Assembly (NCBI RefSeq): GCF_016461715.1
Contig: NZ_JAEMUI010000003.1
Location: 248,001-312,000 of the forward strand
Source: Marinomonas spartinae
GTDB taxonomy: Bacteria > Pseudomonadota > Gammaproteobacteria > Pseudomonadales > Marinomonadaceae
Direction of reading: 5' to 3'
Length of the DNA stretch: 64,000 nt
Part shown: one piece after another, positions 1-8,893 of the stretch
Numbering within the stretch: the stretch's first letter is position 1
How the letters are laid out: the number at the start of each line of letters is the position of its first letter
Program-made: the position numbers and the translations under genes
Notes under the pieces: model-generated
The model's database searches: none
Seen by the model: the letters and a program-made list of their open reading frames with translations, nothing else
What the model was told of the DNA's origin: nothing

Positions 1-519
1 GGTTTTATAACCATTAGAGCGAGTGGCCGCATTGTTATCGGATGGCGCGCCAAACAACTCAACATAGTTACCTGTGTCGCCGATGCTATCAACAAATTGC
101 GCCGCACCAAGGGCAGCCCCTTGTGCGTTGTTTGATACTAGCTGCGCTTTGGCCAACCCTTTTTGGTTGATCTCGGCATTGATTAAAAACACGGGGATAC
201 CCGCTTTTACCGCCTTACGAACAGAGCCGATAGACCCATCCGCATTAGCCGGATCAAGAATAATAGCCACCGCTTTGTTGGTGATGGCGGTATCGATTAG
301 ATTGCTTTCTGTATTGGTATCGCCTTTATGGGCGGAAACTGTTGCCGTGTAACCGAGCTTTTCTGCTTCCGCTTTGGCGGTTTGCCCTTCTGTGTACCAG
401 TATGGGTTAGATGGGTCATTGACGATGATAGACATCAACCCACCTGCCCATACATGGCTTGCCATTAAACCTAAGCCTGCTACAGAAGCTAACAGTAAAC
501 TTTTCGTCGTCTTTAACAT
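1..519 (-). CDS. Sugar/polyol ABC transporter substrate-binding protein (partial, C-terminus beyond the window)
   Basis: This is the periplasmic binding protein of the importer encoded just upstream, and its 3' end is cut by the left edge of the window. Its 173 visible residues begin with a classic signal peptide: two lysines near the start, a hydrophobic stretch and a cleavage site after AWA-like VWA around residue 25. The mature part resembles the RbsB/periplasmic-binding-protein family 1 fold, with the N-terminal pattern IVNDPSNPYW and a later ILDPANADGS segment near the ligand site. The next genes in the same direction are the permease and ATPase. The adjacent erythritol catabolic genes suggest a tetritol ligand (inference). 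The family call is safe; the ligand is not proven. Confidence 0.85.
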   Translation of the reverse strand, partial: MLKTTKSLLLASVAGLGLMASHVWAGGLMSIIVNDPSNPYWYTEGQTAKAEAEKLGYTATVSAHKGDTNTESNLIDTAITNKAVAIILDPANADGSIGSVRKAVKAGIPVFLINAEINQKGLAKAQLVSNNAQGAALGAAQFVDSIGDTGNYVELFGAPSDNNAATRSNGYKT

Positions 520-630
520 GATAGTGCTCCAATTTATTGTTATTGTCTTTGCCGAGTAACGGCAGGTGCTTTACAGCAAGTTGTGTTTCGTTTGAGACAA
601 ATTTGCTATAAAAATTTAAGTATCATCGAA

Positions 631-1680
631 CTATTTTCCCTTTTTACCGTATTGCAAACTGTTTAGGAGTACGGCCAAAACGATCACGGACCCCGTAAAT
701 ACCGTTTGCCAATAGGAAGATACACCGATGATGACTAAGCCATCTGATAAATAGCCGATGACAAGCGCACCAAGCAAGGTGCCTTGTACATTACCTCGTC
801 CTCCTGTTAGGGCAGCACCGCCAATGACAACAGCGGCAATGGCTGTTAACTCGTAGGTAGTACCTGCTGTTGGTCCTGCTGAGGTCAACTGTGATGATAG
901 AACGAGCCCTGCAATCGCTGCGCATATACCAGACAGTACATAAACGGTTATTTTGACGCGTTTAATCGGCACACCAGATAAGTCTGCTGCTTGTTCGTTA
1001 CCACCGGATGCATACAGCCAACGGCCAAAGGCGGTTCGACTAAGCATGATCCCGCAGAGCAGGGTGACGACGATGAAAATGATGACACTAATTGGAATAT
1101 TGGCAATTCGATTAAATCCTAGCCAGTCGAAACCAGTATTACCCAACGACGGATCGCCTTCTAATTTGTTAAAGGTCAACCCATTCGTCATTAACAGTGC
1201 CGCACCACGAGCAACATAGAGAGTACCTAATGTGGCAACAAAGGCGGGTACATTGAATCGGGCAATCAGTACGCCGTTCACCAGCCCGACGAACGCGCCT
1301 AAGGCACAGGTTAAAACAACGACGACCCATAAGGAGGGATATAATGTGATGCCCAGTGCTTGGATATTTACTCCTTGCATCAAAAAGCCAGCAAACACAC
1401 CGCTTAGCCCCAATGTAGAGCCAACCGACAAATCAATTCCACCGTTAAGTATGACCAATAGCATGCCCATCGCCAGTAAGCCATAAATCGCTACATGTGA
1501 AGACATGATTAAAAAGTTATTCACCGTAAAATAGTTTGGTGACATAAACGAAAAAAAGACGATGATGGCGATCAAGGCAAAAAAGGCTCGGCCTTCTAAT
1601 AATAACCGACCAATATCAACTTTCTTGGCAGGGGAGGTTGCCTTATTTAGGGTTTGTTCTTGTTGTGCTGACATGATCAC
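631..1680 (-). CDS. Sugar/polyol ABC transporter permease (RbsC family)
   Basis: An integral inner-membrane permease of 349 residues, the usual length for the BPD_transp_2 (RbsC/AraH) family. About eight to ten hydrophobic segments are visible. The family's conserved loop GGAALTGGRGNVQGT lies near residue 290, where the ATPase is expected to dock. An early segment NGGIDLSVGS around residue 80 is also typical. The gene lies between the ATPase and the binding protein, so the order is ATPase, permease, binding protein. By position it is equivalent to the erythritol permease of rhizobial ery loci, but I cannot verify substrate specificity from sequence alone. Confidence 0.88.
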   Translation of the reverse strand: MIMSAQQEQTLNKATSPAKKVDIGRLLLEGRAFFALIAIIVFFSFMSPNYFTVNNFLIMSSHVAIYGLLAMGMLLVILNGGIDLSVGSTLGLSGVFAGFLMQGVNIQALGITLYPSLWVVVVLTCALGAFVGLVNGVLIARFNVPAFVATLGTLYVARGAALLMTNGLTFNKLEGDPSLGNTGFDWLGFNRIANIPISVIIFIVVTLLCGIMLSRTAFGRWLYASGGNEQAADLSGVPIKRVKITVYVLSGICAAIAGLVLSSQLTSAGPTAGTTYELTAIAAVVIGGAALTGGRGNVQGTLLGALVIGYLSDGLVIIGVSSYWQTVFTGSVIVLAVLLNSLQYGKKGK

Positions 1681-1702
1681 ACTCCAGAATATTGTTATTT
1701 TT

Positions 1703-3277
1703 TTAATCTTTTATGGCTTCGCCTGAAGCGGCCATGATTTTTTCTTTACTGACGTTGGCGTTAAACTCGGCCGCAATTTTGCCCTTGTTCATGACGATAA
1801 TACGATGGGCGATACTTAAGCACTCTGCGACTTCTGAGGTAGAGTAAACAACGGCGAGTCCTTGTTTTGCGCGTTCCGCAAGTAATCTAAAAACTTCCGC
1901 TTTCGCGCCAATATCAATGCCCCTGCTGGGTTCGTCTAATAATAGAACGTTTGGATGAGTGGCCAACATCTTGCCAATGACGACTTTTTGTTGGTTGCCA
2001 CCAGACAGTGAGCCAATGGGGGCATCACCACTGTCAGTTTTAACTGTCACATCTTTTATGGACTGATTGATTAGATGGGTTTCAGCTTTATTGGAGGTGA
2101 AAAATCGACGGGTAAACTCGCCAATGCTAGCAAGAGACAAGTTTTGACCGACGCTCATGGTTTGTACCAGTCCATCTTTTTGTCGGTCTTCCGGCACCAA
2201 GGCCAAGCCTGCTGCGATACGATCCGCAATAGAGAGTGAGGAAATTTCTTCATCTTTGAGTAGAATTCGTCCTGAATCGGCCTTTAGGCGTCCTGCAGCA
2301 CATTCCATAAACTCCGAGCGTCCGGCTCCCATAAGACCATAGATGCAAACGATTTCTCCTTCGCGGACTTTGAGAGAAAGGTGATCGACTACATTGAACG
2401 CACCCCCTTTGGGATCATGAATGACTAAACTATCGACTTCCAAAGCGGTATTACCCATTTCATAACCTGTCGGTGGTGAACCAAGATCAAAGTTCTCACC
2501 CACCATATGGCGGACAATCCACTCTAGGTCGATGTCTTTTCTGGGAGCATAAGCTGTCATGGTACCGTCTCTTAAAACCACAGCATGATCGGTTATTTGC
2601 AATGCTTCTTCGAGATGGTGGGAAATATAGACAATCGAGACCCCACGCTTTTTCAAATCATTGATGACTTTAAAAAGGACTTCCACTTCTGTGGCACTGA
2701 GTGCGGAGGTGGGTTCGTCCATGATCAAGATGCGAGATTTTTGAGAAATGGCTCTGGCAATTTCAATAATTTGTTGTTGTCCCAACCGTAACTCTTCAAG
2801 GGGAGTCAGTGGGTCAATACTCTCCTGCAATTCTTCCATTAACGCTTTGGCTTGGCGTTCTTCTTCCGCGTAATCAACCCCTTTAGAATTCGTGATTTCC
2901 CGTCCCATAAAAATATTGTCACGAACATTTAAGTTGGGGGCGAGACTCAATTCTTGATGAATGATGGAGATACCTTGTGCACGAGCTTCTGCCGCGCTAT
3001 TAAAATGAATGGCTTTGCCATCCAGTAAAATATCGCCAGAAGTCGGGGAGATGACACCAGAAAGAATCTTCATTAAGGTGGATTTTCCCGCGCCATTTTC
3101 TCCGAATAACGTGGTGACCTGACCTTTATAAATGTCGAAGTTAACCGCTTTTAATGCTTGCGTGTTGCCAAAGGTCTTGGTGATATGGCGGGCCGCTAAG
3201 ACGACGTCGTTTGTCGCAGTCTTTGCTGTAGCCTGATTATTGCCGTTGGTTGAAGCTTGCATCATGGATACCGTCAT
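1703..3277 (-). CDS. Sugar/polyol ABC transporter ATP-binding protein with two ATPase domains
   Basis: A 524-residue double-domain ATPase of the RbsA/MglA type that would energise import through the adjacent permease. The first domain has an intact Walker A (GENGAGKST), an LGQQQ signature and Walker B ending MDEPTSAL. The second domain has the usual degenerate Walker A (GLMGAGRSE), the signature LSGGNQQK and Walker B LLLDEPSRGID. This asymmetry is normal for carbohydrate importers of this class. Its ATG overlaps the stop of the upstream DUF2291 gene by four bases, indicating translational coupling. An N-terminal extension of about 25 residues, rich in Gln, Asn, Thr and Ala, precedes the first domain. 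Confidence 0.9.
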   Translation of the reverse strand: MTVSMMQASTNGNNQATAKTATNDVVLAARHITKTFGNTQALKAVNFDIYKGQVTTLFGENGAGKSTLMKILSGVISPTSGDILLDGKAIHFNSAAEARAQGISIIHQELSLAPNLNVRDNIFMGREITNSKGVDYAEEERQAKALMEELQESIDPLTPLEELRLGQQQIIEIARAISQKSRILIMDEPTSALSATEVEVLFKVINDLKKRGVSIVYISHHLEEALQITDHAVVLRDGTMTAYAPRKDIDLEWIVRHMVGENFDLGSPPTGYEMGNTALEVDSLVIHDPKGGAFNVVDHLSLKVREGEIVCIYGLMGAGRSEFMECAAGRLKADSGRILLKDEEISSLSIADRIAAGLALVPEDRQKDGLVQTMSVGQNLSLASIGEFTRRFFTSNKAETHLINQSIKDVTVKTDSGDAPIGSLSGGNQQKVVIGKMLATHPNVLLLDEPSRGIDIGAKAEVFRLLAERAKQGLAVVYSTSEVAECLSIAHRIIVMNKGKIAAEFNANVSKEKIMAASGEAIKD

Positions 3278-3924
3278 TTTACATCAAACCTTACTGGCGT
3301 TATAAGCCAGTTCTTTGGGTTGATTAGCCTAAAAACACCGACAACAAAGACTTGCTTACCTACCAGTGTTGTCTGATCTACGTGCTGGAGTGCATCAGTT
3401 TTCATGACTCGGTTAATTGCTGCGCCCACATTTTGATATTGAATTTGATTGGTAAACTGTTCGAATGAGATTTTACCTGTCGCATCACGTAACGCCGTGC
3501 CATTAATCGCGGGACCAACTTGTACTCGGATTGTTTGTTTCTCCGGCATATTGGTGACCTTAAGGGTATAAATACCAGAGCGGCCGCTTTCTACAACGGC
3601 ATCAAGTTTGACTGGTATGATGGCCCCTATGCCGCTTTTCACCCCGTATTTTTCAATGGCACTTTTTTTGTTGGTTTGAAGTGCTGTCAGGAGTGTTTCG
3701 GCATCCACCGCTTTATTGAGGACAAAGTCACGGATCGATGGGTATTCTTTTTGGGCGTATCTATCAGGAGAAAAGCTTTGCTGACGCAAGTCTTCGCTAG
3801 AACCGTTTACGATTACTTTTGTATTAAGCCCCATGGCGATAACTAAAATGGCGGTAAAGACCGCTGTTCCAAGTACCCATTTACGCTTTCTGGATACCCT
3901 TTGATTGGACAGGTTAGTGTGCAT
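3274..3924 (-). CDS. DUF2291 family periplasmic/membrane-anchored protein
   Basis: A 216-residue protein that I assign to DUF2291, a family repeatedly found beside RbsABC-like polyol transporters; its molecular role is unknown. One hydrophobic segment at about residues 14-32, preceded by RKRKW, predicts an uncleaved membrane anchor or signal peptide, leaving most of the chain in the periplasm. There is no lipobox cysteine. The gene is translationally coupled at both ends: it overlaps the upstream small gene by 11 bases and the ATPase by four. The tight coupling suggests an accessory subunit of the importer. This is an inference from context. Confidence 0.75.
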   Translation of the reverse strand: MHTNLSNQRVSRKRKWVLGTAVFTAILVIAMGLNTKVIVNGSSEDLRQQSFSPDRYAQKEYPSIRDFVLNKAVDAETLLTALQTNKKSAIEKYGVKSGIGAIIPVKLDAVVESGRSGIYTLKVTNMPEKQTIRVQVGPAINGTALRDATGKISFEQFTNQIQYQNVGAAINRVMKTDALQHVDQTTLVGKQVFVVGVFRLINPKNWLITPVRFDVK

Positions 3925-4099
3925 AGAAACGCCCCTTCATGGCTGAATAAGTAGAAGATAGTTGCATATGTTTGATGAAGGAGATGTTTATGTCTGAATG
4001 AGAAAAGGCGCTATGTCGTTTAGCTTGATTAATCAGATAGACAAGTGACTGGTACAGCATTTGCTGTTGATCGGCTTGATTGTGCAATGTTTTTATCAT
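3914..4099 (-). CDS. Small uncharacterised protein, first gene of the transporter operon
   Basis: I do not recognise this 61-residue protein. It is supported by a good ribosome binding site (GGAG seven bases before the ATG) and by its overlap of 11 bases with the DUF2291 gene, which makes it the first cistron of the importer operon. It is hydrophilic, rich in His, Gln and Ser, with no signal peptide, membrane segment or Cys pair. It could be a small regulatory or structural protein, or a translated leader that couples translation to DUF2291. Confidence 0.5.
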   Translation of the reverse strand: MIKTLHNQADQQQMLYQSLVYLINQAKRHSAFSHSDINISFIKHMQLSSTYSAMKGRFYAH

Positions 4100-4445
4100 T
4101 GTTTTTCTCCGGCTTTTCTTTTTATTAGTGATCGCGTCGAAGAGTCGTGTAGCGATCTAGCCATAGTCGATTATGTTGTTTTTGTTATTAGGTAGAGACC
4201 TTGAATAGTCAAACAATGGTTTAAAAACGGTCGCCTGTCAATGAAATTTATTTCATAAAAGATTTAAAAAATCATCTTTTTTCATCTCAATACTTTATTT
4301 TGCATTTAAGAGTCGTCTTATTAATGCATTTTGCCTCTATAAAACGTCTATTTTCTTATTGATTTTCAATGAATTTCCTGAAAACTGTTAATGCTTCTTC
4401 TTTTGAATATGCTTCATTTACTGTCTTTTTTGAGAAAAATCTATG

Positions 4446-4474
4446 TTGACAGAATGGAGTTTGATGGAAATAAT
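4446..4474 (+). promoter_or_regulatory. Candidate sigma-70 promoter for the ery operon
   Basis: A perfect TTGACA at 4446-4451 is followed 17 bases later by AATAAT (4469-4474), which matches the -10 consensus in five of six positions. It would give a leader of about 160 bases before eryA, long enough to include the ATGCTAA direct repeats. Confidence 0.45.
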
Positions 4475-4567
4475 TAACAAACAAAGAAAAAAATTACAAA
4501 AAAGGATGGTCGTATTTAAGTGGTGTTGATGCCCTTAAAATAGACTTACCTTCATGGGGAATCAGTA

Positions 4568-4596
4568 TGCTAAGTGTTTGTCTGCATCATGCTAAA
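4568..4596 (+). repeat. ATGCTAA direct repeat, possible operator
   Basis: ATGCTAA occurs at 4568-4574 and again at 4590-4596, exactly 22 bases apart (about two helical turns). Each copy is followed within a few bases by GTT. The repeat lies downstream of the candidate promoter and 48 bases before eryA, where an EryD (SorC family) operator would make sense. Chance occurrence cannot be excluded. Confidence 0.3.
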
Positions 4597-4643
4597 GCGT
4601 TCATAAGACTGTGCTCTTCGTTTGATTCAGTAAGAGGTGGCCT

Positions 4644-6269
4644 GTGAAGACTGATCTTATTGTTGGCATCGATGCAGGAACGTCGGTGATTAAAGCGGTT
4701 GCCTTTAGCCTAAAAGGTGAGCAAGTGGCGGTTTCCAGCGTTAGAAACCGTTATCAAACAGGTTTAGATGGATCGGCAACACAGCCGATGAGGCAAACTT
4801 GGTCAGACTGTGCTCAAGCGGTACGTGATCTGGGAGAGCAAATCCCTGATTTTTTTCGACGTGTCTGTGCGTTATCGGTGACAGGCCAAGGGGATGGTAC
4901 TTGGTTGATGAATCAGCAGGGGGAGCCCGTTGGTGATGCATGGCTATGGTTAGATGGCCGCTCCGCTCCCACCGTCGATATACTGCGCTATTCCCATACA
5001 GATCGGTTACGTTTTGAACTAACGGGGACGGGGTTGAATACCTGTCAGCAGGGCGCTCAGTTAGCCTATATGAAGGATAAGCATCCGTCTTTTTTGGCCG
5101 CCGCGACAACGGCGTTTCATTGTAAGGATTGGCTGTATTTTAAATTGACTGGGGTGAGGGCGACTGATCCTTCAGAGGCCAGTTTTACATTTGGCGATTT
5201 TCGAACGAGAGAATACGACGAACGGGTGATTGATAGTTTGGGGTTGTCTAATTATGCCCATTTATTACCGCCTATCATCGATGGTTCACAACAGACCTTC
5301 CCTTTAACTAATGAGGCGGCAAAGCAGACAGGGTTACGTGCAGGCATTCCTGTATCACTTGCTTATGTTGATATGGTAATGACGGCATTAGGGGCGGGAG
5401 TTCATACCGGAGACGAAGGGGTGGCCTGCTCCGTGGTTGGTTCCACGGGAGTACATATGAAGTCCGTTGATGCCAAGGAGGTTTATCTAAACGATGCGGG
5501 GACGGGGTATGTGATTGTATTGCCCATTCAAAACCGTGTGACGCAGGTGCAAACTAATATGGCATCGGCATTGAATTTAGATTGGCTTCTGAACGTTGCG
5601 GCGGATTTACTCGGTGAATTTGGGGGCTCTCTATCGAGCCATGAACTGGTATCTAAGGTTGACGGTTGGCTTAAAGCAACCATGCCAGGGCAACTTTTAT
5701 ACCATCCCTATATTTCTGATGCGGGTGAGCGTGGCCCTTTTATCAATGCTTCAGCTCGCGCCAGTTTTACTGGATTAACCTCAAGACATCGCTTTCCTGA
5801 TTTGGTGAGAGCCGTTGTAGAGGGGTTGGGAATGGCCATGCGTGACTGTTATAACGAAATGGGGGCCTTACCTAAGGAAGTGCGTTTGAGCGGTGGGGCT
5901 GTCAGGTCACCAATCTTACGTCAGATTCTTGGCGCCTCGGTGAGTGCCAACGTCAGAATGTCTTTGCGCGATGAGGCAGGAGCCGCAGGAGCAGCCATGA
6001 TGTCGGCTGTTGCGATTGGCGCTTATGCCAATATGGAGAGTTGTATCAATACATGGGTTTCACCACTTCTCGCAGAGCAAGAAGCACCAAGTTTATCGTT
6101 AGCCAATCATTACAATGATGTGTTTGATGCTTTTTGCGAAGAGCGCTATCGACTATCGGGCACTTGGCAAAAAATAGATGCTTTACGTAAGTCATCAAAT
6201 GCGAGTTTTGAAGCGATAAAAGCGGACCAAGTGGAAGCAAAATCTGCTTTAAACAAGTCGGAGTTTTAA
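4644..6269 (+). CDS. eryA: Erythritol kinase EryA (FGGY family)
   Basis: A cytoplasmic kinase that in Brucella and rhizobia converts erythritol to L-erythritol 4-phosphate with ATP. The 541-residue chain has the FGGY architecture: an N-terminal phosphate loop VGIDAGTSVIKAVAF at about 7-21, a GQGDG segment near 82-86, WLDGRS around 100-105, and the C-terminal GGAVRSPILRQ adenosine-loop motif near 410-420. The GTG start is chosen because AAGAGGTGG lies four bases upstream and the phosphate loop follows directly. The gene is the first of the rightward operon, one base before eryB. The C-terminal tail of about 30 residues is low in conservation. The identity rests on the complete neighbouring ery set as much as on sequence. 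Confidence 0.88.
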   Translation: MKTDLIVGIDAGTSVIKAVAFSLKGEQVAVSSVRNRYQTGLDGSATQPMRQTWSDCAQAVRDLGEQIPDFFRRVCALSVTGQGDGTWLMNQQGEPVGDAWLWLDGRSAPTVDILRYSHTDRLRFELTGTGLNTCQQGAQLAYMKDKHPSFLAAATTAFHCKDWLYFKLTGVRATDPSEASFTFGDFRTREYDERVIDSLGLSNYAHLLPPIIDGSQQTFPLTNEAAKQTGLRAGIPVSLAYVDMVMTALGAGVHTGDEGVACSVVGSTGVHMKSVDAKEVYLNDAGTGYVIVLPIQNRVTQVQTNMASALNLDWLLNVAADLLGEFGGSLSSHELVSKVDGWLKATMPGQLLYHPYISDAGERGPFINASARASFTGLTSRHRFPDLVRAVVEGLGMAMRDCYNEMGALPKEVRLSGGAVRSPILRQILGASVSANVRMSLRDEAGAAGAAMMSAVAIGAYANMESCINTWVSPLLAEQEAPSLSLANHYNDVFDAFCEERYRLSGTWQKIDALRKSSNASFEAIKADQVEAKSALNKSEF

Positions 6270-6270
6270 T

Positions 6271-7854
6271 ATGAATAATGAGCAGACATTAGATCTTTTT
6301 GTCATTGGTGGCGGTATTAATGGCGCAGGTATCGCGCGCGATGCAGCAGGGCGTGGCCTGTCAGTTGCTTTGTGCGAAAAAGACGATTTGGGTCAAGGCA
6401 CTTCATCCCGTTCAGGTAAATTGGTACACGGTGGTTTGCGCTATTTGGAATATTATGAATTTCGCTTAGTGCGGGAAGCACTCATTGAGCGAGAAGTCTT
6501 GTTGAATTCTGCCAGTCATATTATTTGGCCGATGCGTTTTGTGTTACCCCACAGTAAAGAAGACCGTCCTGCTTGGTTAGTGCGTTTAGGCTTGTTTTTG
6601 TATGATCATCTTGGTGGACGTAAGCGTTTGCCAGGCACACGTACGTTGGATTTACAAAGAGATCCAGAAGGCGCAGCCATTAAAGACAAATACAAAAAAG
6701 GCTTTGAGTATTCAGACTGCTGGGTGGATGACTCTCGGTTAGTGGTGCTAAATGCCATGGATGCGGCGGAAAAAGGGGCGCAGGTATTAACCCGAACGCG
6801 CTGTGTCTCAGCAAAACGAGAGAAAGACCATTGGCTGATTACGGTGTGTAATGAGTTAACACACAAAGAGACGGTTTTTAAAGCCAAGGTACTGGTTAAC
6901 GCAGCAGGCCCTTGGGTCCGTAATATTATTGATGGTGTGGCCTCTTCAAAAAGTGCTCGTAATGTGAAGTTGGTTAAGGGCTCACATATTATTGTTCCCA
7001 AATTCTGGGAAGGTCAGCAGGCTTATCTGGTGCAAAATCATGATAAACGGGTGATTTTTATTAACCCCTATGAGGGAAATAAAGCGCTGATTGGAACCAC
7101 TGATATCCCTTATGAGGGGCGTGTAGAAGATGTGACTGCCGACGAAAGTGAAATTGAATACTTGTTGGCTGCCGTTAATCGCTACTTTAAAGAGCAGCTA
7201 AAGCGCGATGATGTGATTGAAACCTTTTCTGGGGTAAGACCTTTATTTGACGATGGGCAAGGCAACCCATCTGCTGTCACCCGTGATTATACATTTGATT
7301 TGGATGAAACCAACAAAGTGCCATTACTCAATGTTTTTGGTGGCAAGCTGACGACATTTCGTAAGCTATCAGAACATGCTATTCAAAAAATTGATAAGTT
7401 TTTTCCACAAATTGGACCAGATTGGACGAGTCACGCCTCGTTACCTGGGGGCGATATTGCTAATGCAGACTTTTCAACCTTTATTCAGTCCATGAAAGAT
7501 CAATACGCTTGGCTACCCAGAGAGCTCGTTATGCATTTGGGACGCCATTACGGTACCAGAATGAGCCAGATTGTTGGTTCTGCGACATCGCTTGAGGGAC
7601 TGGGGCGCTATTTTGGGGCGAATTTGTACGAAGCGGAAGTGCGTTATTTAGTGAACCATGAGTGGGCGATGACGTCGGATGACATTTTAACGCGCCGGAC
7701 GAAAGAAGGTCTGCGCTTTAATGCATCACAAAAAGAAGCTTTTTATCAATGGTTTAAAGAACATATCTCGTCCCATAACCCAGCTTACATTACGGCGGAT
7801 CATTCCACTACAACGTCAGAAGAGGTGAACAATGCCGTTAACCTTAGCGCTTAA
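6271..7854 (+). CDS. eryB: Erythritol phosphate dehydrogenase EryB (GlpD-like flavoprotein)
   Basis: An FAD-dependent dehydrogenase that oxidises L-erythritol 4-phosphate to L-3-tetrulose 4-phosphate, by analogy with Brucella EryB. It is probably attached to the inner membrane and passes electrons to quinone, as GlpD does. The 527 residues begin with the Rossmann motif GGGINGAG at 13-20 and the family pattern TSSRSGKLVHGGLRYLE around 47-63. A segment GVRPLFDD lies near 325 and the usual C-terminal helical domain is present. It starts one base after eryA with GGAG upstream, and its 3' end overlaps eryC by 23 bases. Glycerol 3-phosphate dehydrogenase is the alternative reading; the ery context argues against it. 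Confidence 0.87.
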   Translation: MNNEQTLDLFVIGGGINGAGIARDAAGRGLSVALCEKDDLGQGTSSRSGKLVHGGLRYLEYYEFRLVREALIEREVLLNSASHIIWPMRFVLPHSKEDRPAWLVRLGLFLYDHLGGRKRLPGTRTLDLQRDPEGAAIKDKYKKGFEYSDCWVDDSRLVVLNAMDAAEKGAQVLTRTRCVSAKREKDHWLITVCNELTHKETVFKAKVLVNAAGPWVRNIIDGVASSKSARNVKLVKGSHIIVPKFWEGQQAYLVQNHDKRVIFINPYEGNKALIGTTDIPYEGRVEDVTADESEIEYLLAAVNRYFKEQLKRDDVIETFSGVRPLFDDGQGNPSAVTRDYTFDLDETNKVPLLNVFGGKLTTFRKLSEHAIQKIDKFFPQIGPDWTSHASLPGGDIANADFSTFIQSMKDQYAWLPRELVMHLGRHYGTRMSQIVGSATSLEGLGRYFGANLYEAEVRYLVNHEWAMTSDDILTRRTKEGLRFNASQKEAFYQWFKEHISSHNPAYITADHSTTTSEEVNNAVNLSA

Positions 7855-8764
7855 TACTAATCCTTTGGTAAATCGTTTTGCCGAGCCAAATGACTTGATT
7901 GATACCGTCGCACATCAAATTAAAATACGCGATTTACAACTGACTCACGAGTTTATTAACCCCAGTTGGCCTGCGTCTGTCATCCGTCGCCTAACCCGAG
8001 AGATGAAACAAGCATTAGAGCGAACAGGAGTAAGAGTGACGTCTGGTATGACGGGACCTTATGGTCGCCTTAATCACTTCGGTCATCCTGATGCAGATGT
8101 ACGGCGTTATTATGTGGAATGGTTCAAAACCTTTGCCGAGATTACCGCCGATTTAGGAGGGAATTCGGTAGGAACTCAGTTCGCTATTATGACCTATCAA
8201 GATTTTGATGATGCAACTCGTCGTGAAGAGTTAATCTCGATTGCGATTGATTGTTGGGCGGAAGTTGCTGAACACGCTAAGGCCGCTGGGTTGGAATATG
8301 TCTACTGGGAGCCAATGAGCATCGGCCGTGAGTTTGGCGATACGATTCAATCCGCACTCGATCTTCAGCAACGACTAATGGATGCCAATATGGCCATTCC
8401 AATGTGGATGATGGCGGATATCGATCATGGGGATGTGATGTCTAAGAACCCTGATGATTACGACCCGTACGCATGGGCCAAAGCGGTTCCGAGAGTGTCC
8501 CCCATTATTCATATTAAGCAAAGTTTGATGGACAAAGGCGGGCATCGGCCTTTTGCTTCGCCCTACAACGAAAAGGGTCGTATTCAACCTGAACCTTTAT
8601 TAGCCGCTTTGCAGTTGGGTGGCGCACGAGATAATCAGATTTGTCTGGAGCTCAGCTTTAAAGAGCGTGAGCCGACGGATCGTGAAGTGGTGCCACAAAT
8701 AGCGGAAAGCGTGGCCTTTTGGGCGCCCTTTATTAATACCGGGGTTGATGATCTACATATTTAA
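7832..8764 (+). CDS. eryC: L-3-tetrulose 4-phosphate racemase EryC (xylose isomerase superfamily)
   Basis: A TIM-barrel sugar phosphate epimerase/racemase. In Brucella EryC interconverts L- and D-3-tetrulose 4-phosphate; it was long misannotated as a dehydrogenase. The 310-residue chain has the acidic and histidine residues typical of the superfamily's metal site: YWEPMS near 152-157, MADIDHGD near 187-194, a histidine in IIHIKQS and the late glutamate in CLELSFKERE. There is no Rossmann motif, which supports an isomerase. The ATG is preceded by AGAGGTG and lies inside the end of eryB, so the two are translationally coupled. Confidence 0.86.
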   Translation: MPLTLALNTNPLVNRFAEPNDLIDTVAHQIKIRDLQLTHEFINPSWPASVIRRLTREMKQALERTGVRVTSGMTGPYGRLNHFGHPDADVRRYYVEWFKTFAEITADLGGNSVGTQFAIMTYQDFDDATRREELISIAIDCWAEVAEHAKAAGLEYVYWEPMSIGREFGDTIQSALDLQQRLMDANMAIPMWMMADIDHGDVMSKNPDDYDPYAWAKAVPRVSPIIHIKQSLMDKGGHRPFASPYNEKGRIQPEPLLAALQLGGARDNQICLELSFKEREPTDREVVPQIAESVAFWAPFINTGVDDLHI

Positions 8765-8836
8765 TATTTTGGGTTTGCTGAGTGGTTTGAATAAGTCTGC
8801 TCGGATGCTCTAAATGAAACAGTTAAAGGAACTACC

Positions 8837-8893
8837 ATGGCAGTACTAGAAAAGGTGAGATGGGGAAGAGGAGTGAACAACCATGCAGCATGA
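8837..8893 (+). CDS. Possible 18-codon leader peptide overlapping the eryD start
   Basis: An ATG preceded by AAGGA at a spacing of seven opens an 18-codon frame that ends 11 bases inside eryD in a different frame. The arrangement could couple translation of eryD to this leader. No recognisable composition signal or attenuator accompanies it, so it may be fortuitous. Confidence 0.2.
   Translation: MAVLEKVRWGRGVNNHAA

Larger units (their letters stand above)
4100..4643. promoter_or_regulatory. Divergent regulatory region between the importer and ery catabolic operons
   Basis: This 544-base AT-rich gap separates two divergently read operons, so it should hold both promoters and the operator for the local regulator EryD. 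A rightward promoter candidate and a 22-base-spaced direct repeat are listed separately. For the leftward operon I see only a weak candidate (a TTGACT near 4206-4211 with a poor -10). No RNA gene or coding potential was recognised. Confidence 0.6.
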
